64,000 bases of DNA from Selenomonas sp. TAMA-11512 (lineage in GTDB: Bacteria; Bacillota; Negativicutes; Selenomonadales; Selenomonadaceae): contig NZ_AP029018.1 in NCBI RefSeq assembly GCF_037076525.1, positions 744,001-808,000 of the forward strand, read 5' to 3'. Positions 59,874 to 64,000 of this stretch are shown here, piece after piece. Below the pieces are notes generated by a model. It did no database searches and had not been told where the DNA came from. It saw only the letters and a list, made by a program, of their open reading frames with translations. The first letter of the stretch is position 1. Every line of letters starts with the position of its first letter. The position numbers and the translations under genes were made by a program.

Positions 59874-60125
59874 ATGTTTGGAATCGGTGTACCCGAGTTA
59901 TTGATCATTTTGATCATCGGTCTTATTGTCTTCGGTCCGGGTAAGCTGCCCGAGATCGGCAAGGCGGTCGGCAAGAGTCTGGGTGAGTTCAAGCGAGCTA
60001 CGAATACCGTGGTCAATGACGTCAAGACGAGTGTCAATGAGACGCCTGTTCAGCAGGCGACAGTTCAGCCTCCGGAAAATGCCTCCGCACCCGCGGCTGA
60101 GGCGAAGGACGAGACAAAGGCATAA
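59874..60125 (+). CDS. tatA: twin-arginine translocase subunit TatA (first copy)
   Basis: An 83-aa TatA/E protein forming the channel for folded Tat substrates. A short transmembrane helix ([14 protein letters not shown]) is followed by [11 protein letters not shown], the hinge of the family, then an amphipathic helix and a polar Ala/Glu-rich tail. ATG 59874 is preceded by AGGAGG and gives the canonical M-F-G-I-G start. It is followed by a hairpin before the second tatA. Confidence 0.95.
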   Translation: MFGIGVPELLIILIIGLIVFGPGKLPEIGKAVGKSLGEFKRATNTVVNDVKTSVNETPVQQATVQPPENASAPAAEAKDETKA

Positions 60126-60132
60126 AAGCGAT

Positions 60133-60170
60133 GAAAGCTCCCTCCACGACAGGCTGCGGAGGGAGCTTTT
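60133..60170 (+). terminator. hairpin between the two tatA genes
   Basis: AAAGCTCCCTCC / GGAGGGAGCTTTT stem with about 12-nt loop; possible terminator or attenuator within the tat cluster. Confidence 0.75.
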
Positions 60171-60254
60171 ATAGAGTGACAGAGGCTCTCCCGGATACTT
60201 GCGCGCGAAGCGGACGGACGACGGATAGGGAGAATTCCGATAGGAGGAAGAAAT

Positions 60255-60467
60255 ATGTTTGGACTTGGCGTACCTGAATTACTGATCATTTTGGTGATCG
60301 GTCTTATATTCTTCGGCCCGGGGAAGCTGCCCGAGATCGGCAAAGCGCTCGGCAAGAGCATCAAGGAGTTTAAAGCCGCGGGCAAGGAAGAAAAAGAGAT
60401 GAAGAATGTCACGGCGATGAAGACGGACGATGCCATCGACGCTCCGGCAAAGCGGGATGAAAAATAG
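60255..60467 (+). CDS. tatA: twin-arginine translocase subunit TatA (second copy)
   Basis: A 70-aa TatA/E protein, nearly identical to the first in its first 45 residues ([29 protein letters not shown]) with a different charged tail. AGGAGGAAG precedes ATG 60255. The stop is 2 bases before tatC, so it is in one operon. A division of labour between the copies, one TatA-like and one TatB-like, cannot be assigned by sequence. Confidence 0.95.
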   Translation: MFGLGVPELLIILVIGLIFFGPGKLPEIGKALGKSIKEFKAAGKEEKEMKNVTAMKTDDAIDAPAKRDEK

Positions 60468-60469
60468 GT

Positions 60470-61387
60470 ATGAGTGAGGAACAGAAACGAGAAGTGACGG
60501 AGCAGCCGCCGGCGCATGATTCCATGCCGAATCCGGATGCCGCGTTGACGGAGACGCCGACGGAGGAAAATGCCGGCGAGGAGGATCAGGCGGCGCAAAG
60601 GGCAGCCGCGGACATCCCCGCGGCGGAGGAGGATGCACAGGCCTCTGCCGCAGCAGCGGCTGCGGCAGAGGCGGCACGCATCCGCGAAGGGGAAGCCCAA
60701 GGCAGCATGTCGGTGCTGCAGCATCTCGAAGAGCTGCGCAAGCGCCTCATCCGCTCTCTGATAGCCGTCGGCCTGTGCAGCGCCGTCGCCTATTATTTCA
60801 TCGAGGACATTGTGCATGTCCTCACGATGCCGGCGGGGAAGCTTTACTATATGCAGCCCGCGGAGGCTTTTTTCACCTACATCAAGGTGGCTGTCTTCGC
60901 CGGCTTTCTGCTCGCGCTGCCCATCGTCTTTTACCAGCTGTGGCGATTTTTCCTGCCGGCGCTGACTGTCCGTGAGCGCAAGGTCATCGTGCTTGTCGTG
61001 CCTGCCTCGGTTCTGCTCTTCTTTGCCGGGATCGCCTTCGCTTTTTTCCTTGTGCTGCCGCTGGCGATCAAGTTCTTTATGGGATACACGACGGATGATC
61101 TGCAGGCGCTTTTCTCGATCAAGCAGTATTTTGATTTCATCGTCGGCTTTCTGCTGCCCTTCGGCTTCGTGTTCGAGCTGCCGCTCATTGTCCTCATATT
61201 GGCAAAGATGGGATTTGTCAGCTCGGCGTTCCTGGGCAAACAGCAGAGGATGATCATCTTCCTGTCGGTTGTCATCGGCGCGATCGTGACGCCGCCGGAC
61301 GTGTTTTCGCAGGTGATGATCGCGGTGCCGATTGTGCTCCTGTATGAGTCCAGTTATTTGCTTGTAAAGTATGTGTTGAGAAAGTAA
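60470..61387 (+). CDS. tatC: twin-arginine translocase subunit TatC, with long acidic N-terminal extension
   Basis: A 305-aa polytopic membrane protein that recognises twin-arginine signal peptides. From about residue 80 it is a standard TatC (L-Q-H-L-E-E-L-R-K-R-L-I-R-S, six membrane helices, F-Y-Q-L-W-R-F-F-L-P-A-L near 165, T-P-P-D-V-F near 282). The first about 75 residues are an Ala/Glu-rich, low-complexity acidic stretch (A-A-A-A-A-A-A-E-A-A) unlike usual TatC, which begins near M-S-x-x-x-H-L-x-E-L-R. The start at ATG 60470, 2 bases after tatA, is the only one with translational coupling; a later start near residue 79 (M-S-V-L-Q-H-L) lacks a clear Shine-Dalgarno. Confidence 0.93.
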   Translation: MSEEQKREVTEQPPAHDSMPNPDAALTETPTEENAGEEDQAAQRAAADIPAAEEDAQASAAAAAAAEAARIREGEAQGSMSVLQHLEELRKRLIRSLIAVGLCSAVAYYFIEDIVHVLTMPAGKLYYMQPAEAFFTYIKVAVFAGFLLALPIVFYQLWRFFLPALTVRERKVIVLVVPASVLLFFAGIAFAFFLVLPLAIKFFMGYTTDDLQALFSIKQYFDFIVGFLLPFGFVFELPLIVLILAKMGFVSSAFLGKQQRMIIFLSVVIGAIVTPPDVFSQVMIAVPIVLLYESSYLLVKYVLRK

Positions 61388-61472
61388 GAGATGCCCCATG
61401 ACTCTCCCCGAGCCTCTTGTCGGATGCGGAAGGGAGAGCCTTGCGCGGGGCGATTCAGGAGGACGTTGACAT

Positions 61473-62930
61473 ATGGCATTTAAGGATTTACGGGAATTTA
61501 TAGAGCTTTTGGAGAGCAGGGGGCTCTTGCGGCGCATTCAAGCCGAGGTCGATCCGGAGCTGGAGATTACGGAGATCACGGATCGCGTCTCGAAAATGGA
61601 GGGCGAGAAGAACGTCGCGCTTCTCTTCGAGAATGTCAAGGGGAGCTCGATGCCTGTCCTTATGAACGCGTTCGGGTCTATGGAGCGCATGTGCATGGCG
61701 CTCGGCGTTGAAAGTCTGGACGATATCGCGGATGATCTGCGCGCGTTCATGAAGCTGCCGAAGATATCCCTGCAGAACAAGATGGATATCGTCACGATCA
61801 TCCCGAAGCTCAGAAAGGCGGTCAACTTTCCGAAATACGTCAAGAACGCGCCCTGCCAGGAGGTCGTCATGGACGAGCCGGATCTCGATCAGATTCCCAT
61901 CCTGAAGTGCTGGCCGCAGGACGGCGGCCCCTTTGTGACGCTGCCGCTCATCTTTACGAAAAACCCGGAGACGGGCAAGCGCAATGTCGGCATGTACCGC
62001 CTGCAGAAGTACGACAAGAAAACGACGGGCATGCACTGGCACATCCACAAGAACGGCGCGGAGAACTATCGGGGCGCGGCGGCAAAGGGAATGCAGCGCA
62101 TAGAGGCGGCGGTCGCCATCGGCACGGACCCTGTCCTGACGTACGCGGCGACGGCGCCGCTGCCGCGCGATATAGACGAGATGGTCTTCGCCGGCTTCCT
62201 TCGCAAGAAGTCGGTCGAGCTCACGAAGTGCAGGACGGTCGATCTCGAGGTGCCGGCGACGGCGGAAATCATCCTCGAGGGCTATGTCGAAATCGGCGAG
62301 CTGCGCCGCGAGGGTCCTTTCGGCGACCATACGGGCTACTATTCGCTGGCGGATGACTACCCGGTCTTCCACATCACCTGCATCACACATCGCAAGAACC
62401 CCATCTACCCGGCGACGGTCGTCGGCAAGCCACCGATGGAGGACTGCTTCCTCGCAAAGGCGACAGAGCGCATCTTCCTGCCGCTTCTCCAGCAGGTCGT
62501 GCCGGAGATCATCGACATCAACATGCCGCTCGAGGGGGTATTCCATGACTGCGTCATCGTCTCGATTCACAAGACGTACCCGATGCAGGCGCGCAAGGTC
62601 ATGCACGCCATTTGGGGCATGGGGCAGATGATGTTCTGCAAGCTCATCATTGTCGTCGATTTGCATGTCAACGTGCAGGACATGAAGGAGGTCATGTGGC
62701 GCGTCTACAACAACATCGACGCCAAGTATGACTTTGAGATGGTCACGGGGCCGCTGGACGCGCTCGATCACTCCTCGCCGATGGCGAAGTGGGGGACGAA
62801 GCTCGGCATCGACGCGACAAAGACGTGGCCGGAGGAAGGGCACGCGCGCGAATGGCCGGATGAGATCGTCATGAGTGACGAGATCAAGGCAAAGGTGGAC
62901 GCGAAATGGGAGGCATTAGGCCTTGGCTAA
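61473..62930 (+). CDS. UbiD-family decarboxylase, probably for menaquinone synthesis
   Basis: A 485-aa prenylated-FMN decarboxylase. The C-terminal half shows R-E-G-P-F-G-D-H-T-G-Y-Y near residue 270 (cofactor site), and H-R-K-N-P-I-Y-P-A-T-V-V-G-K-P-P-M-E-D and L-P-L-E-G-V-F-H-D-type segments. It resembles UbiD/MqnL-like enzymes that decarboxylate naphthoate or hydroxybenzoate intermediates. The downstream UbiA-like prenyltransferase overlaps its end by 8 bases, and a polyprenyl synthase lies upstream, so a quinone pathway is likely. Whether the futalosine route is used cannot be seen here. A GGAGG precedes ATG 61473. Confidence 0.9.
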   Translation: MAFKDLREFIELLESRGLLRRIQAEVDPELEITEITDRVSKMEGEKNVALLFENVKGSSMPVLMNAFGSMERMCMALGVESLDDIADDLRAFMKLPKISLQNKMDIVTIIPKLRKAVNFPKYVKNAPCQEVVMDEPDLDQIPILKCWPQDGGPFVTLPLIFTKNPETGKRNVGMYRLQKYDKKTTGMHWHIHKNGAENYRGAAAKGMQRIEAAVAIGTDPVLTYAATAPLPRDIDEMVFAGFLRKKSVELTKCRTVDLEVPATAEIILEGYVEIGELRREGPFGDHTGYYSLADDYPVFHITCITHRKNPIYPATVVGKPPMEDCFLAKATERIFLPLLQQVVPEIIDINMPLEGVFHDCVIVSIHKTYPMQARKVMHAIWGMGQMMFCKLIIVVDLHVNVQDMKEVMWRVYNNIDAKYDFEMVTGPLDALDHSSPMAKWGTKLGIDATKTWPEEGHAREWPDEIVMSDEIKAKVDAKWEALGLG

Positions 62931-63777
62931 ACTCTCCGCACACGTCAATAACGTCGCCCTGCATCACACGATATTCTCGCTGCCCTTTGCCTACATGAGC
63001 GCGTATCTCGCCTTCAAGACGCACGGCATGGCCGTCGATCTTTGGATATTCGTATGGATTACGCTTGCCATTACGGGCGCAAGGAGCGCGGCGCTCGCCC
63101 TCGATAATCTCGCCGATCTCAAGTACGACAGTCAGCAGGAGCGCCTCTCCTATCGCGCGATGGTCAAGGGGGAGGTGACGCCGCGGGAAGCGAAGATCTC
63201 GATCGTCATCTTCCTCGCGGTTTTCATCCTTGCCGTGCTGCAGCTGCCCCGCATCTGTCTCTATCTGCTGCCCGCGGCGGCGCTGCCGTTCCTCATCTAT
63301 CCCTACACGAAGCGGTTTACATGGCTCTGTCATTTTGTGCTGGGGATTGCGATCGCCATGGCTCCGGCGGGGGCGTGGGTCGCGGTGACGGAAGAGGTCG
63401 TCGCCATGCCGATGCTCATGCTGTGCTTCGCGGTGGCGCTTTGGATCGCCGCCTTTGACGCCGTCTACGGCTCGCAAGATGAGTCGTTCGATATAAGTCA
63501 GGGGCTTCATTCGATGGCGACGCGGTTCGGCGCGCACGGGGCGCTCATCATCTGTCGCTGGCTCCACGCGATCAGCGTCATCTGCTTTCTTGCGCTGGGG
63601 TCGATGCTGGGGCTGAACGCGCTCTACTTCGTCGGCGTCTGTGTGGCGGCGGTCACGCTCTTCTACCAGCACCGCATCGTCCGTGCCGACGACTACAGCC
63701 GGGTGACGCAGCGATACTTCATGCGCAACGGCATCGTTTCGATTGCCATGCTGCTTTTTACCGTATTCAGTATATAA
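62923..63777 (+). CDS. UbiA-family prenyltransferase
   Basis: A 284-aa membrane enzyme attaching the polyprenyl chain to an aromatic acid. About eight hydrophobic segments. The first Asp-rich motif is A-L-D-N-L-A-D-L-K-Y-D near residues 60-70, where the common N-R-x-x-D reads D-N-L-A-D. The second is D-A-V-Y-G-S-Q-D-E-S-F-D near 182-193. It starts with TTG 62923, overlapping the end of ubiD by 8 bases; the Shine-Dalgarno GGGAGG lies inside ubiD. It fits UbiA/MqnP-type enzymes. Confidence 0.9.
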   Translation: MAKLSAHVNNVALHHTIFSLPFAYMSAYLAFKTHGMAVDLWIFVWITLAITGARSAALALDNLADLKYDSQQERLSYRAMVKGEVTPREAKISIVIFLAVFILAVLQLPRICLYLLPAAALPFLIYPYTKRFTWLCHFVLGIAIAMAPAGAWVAVTEEVVAMPMLMLCFAVALWIAAFDAVYGSQDESFDISQGLHSMATRFGAHGALIICRWLHAISVICFLALGSMLGLNALYFVGVCVAAVTLFYQHRIVRADDYSRVTQRYFMRNGIVSIAMLLFTVFSI

Positions 63778-63795
63778 AAATAAGGGGAGAATTCT

Positions 63796-64000
63796 ATGAC
63801 AGCCCGCTTGCTGGAAGGAAAGGTCTTTGCCGCGAAAATCAAGGAAGAGGCAAAAAGAGAGGCAGAGGAATTCGCCGAAGCGTATGGCAGAATGCCGGGA
63901 CTCGCCGTCATCATCGTCGGTGAAGATCCGGCATCGCAGGTCTATGTCCGCAATAAGGAAAAGGCGTGCGAGGAGCTGGGCTTTATCTCAAAGCAAATAC
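63796..64000 (+). CDS. folD: methylenetetrahydrofolate dehydrogenase / cyclohydrolase FolD, N-terminal part (cut by window end)
   Basis: The first 68 residues of FolD, the bifunctional enzyme of one-carbon metabolism. The family start R-L-L-E-G-K-V-F-A-A-K-I-K and the substrate-binding V-G-E-D-P-A-S-Q-V-Y-V-R-N-K-E-K-A-C with the catalytic Lys (K after N) are clear. AAGGGGAG precedes ATG 63796. It continues beyond the window. Confidence 0.95.
   Translation, partial: MTARLLEGKVFAAKIKEEAKREAEEFAEAYGRMPGLAVIIVGEDPASQVYVRNKEKACEELGFISKQI

Noticed and set aside
1-64000. CRISPR array, rRNA operon or prophage
   Set aside because: No regularly spaced short repeats, no rRNA sequence, and no phage structural, lysis or integrase genes were seen on either strand.

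Overview
The window looks like chromosomal DNA of a flagellated, anaerobic member of the Negativicutes, most likely the Selenomonadaceae (Selenomonas, Centipeda or Mitsuokella type). This is inferred from gene content: a Firmicutes block yicC-remA-gmk-rpoZ-coaBC, flagellar hook genes, class III (anaerobic) ribonucleotide reductase, a glgC/glgD type glycogen operon, Tat export, and UbiD/UbiA proteins next to folD. Coding DNA is fairly GC-rich. The abi locus near 55-58 kb is clearly more AT-rich and looks acquired.

Layout. 0-5.6 kb: end of a gamma-carbonic-anhydrase-like gene, tRNA-Arg(ACG), uvrC, a PHP phosphoesterase, rubredoxin, malate dehydrogenase, and a DinJ/YafQ-type toxin-antitoxin pair whose toxin is frameshifted. 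5.6-10 kb: sbcD-sbcC on the minus strand. 10-16 kb: HAD and PHP hydrolases, tmRNA, then yicC-remA-gmk-rpoZ-coaBC. 16-24.5 kb: an HD-GYP phosphodiesterase, a small ribbon-helix-helix regulator with a G12 tract in its putative promoter, two flgE paralogues each behind a similar structured leader, two universal stress proteins, and a degenerate GGDEF protein. 24.6-29.3 kb (minus strand): mscS, nrdD, a 94-aa protein carrying the glycyl-radical motif, and nrdG. 29.5-40 kb: lipase, NDH-2 behind three Rex-like sites, SGNH hydrolase, YigZ, amino-acid permease, SbmA/YddA-like ABC transporter, and a Tat-signal amidase. 40.3-52.5 kb: glgC-glgD-glgP-glgB-glgA and a GH13-GH77 fusion, a complete glycogen synthesis and breakdown set. 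52.5-58.4 kb: DUF2225 and DUF4127 proteins, then an AbiE-type pair whose toxin gene is split by an IS4-family element. 58.8-64 kb: polyprenyl diphosphate synthase, tatA-tatA-tatC, ubiD, ubiA, and the start of folD.

Main points for a second look: (1) the two flgE leaders share a three-helix fold with compensatory base changes and nearly identical 12-nt loops; (2) the glycyl-radical segment of the anaerobic ribonucleotide reductase appears to sit on its own small protein, because NrdD ends before that motif; (3) a family of terminal-inverted-repeat elements is scattered through intergenic regions (three copies of about 170 bp plus short derivatives); (4) a homopolymer lies exactly in a promoter spacer; (5) candidate NrdR and DnaA boxes stand together upstream of nrdD.
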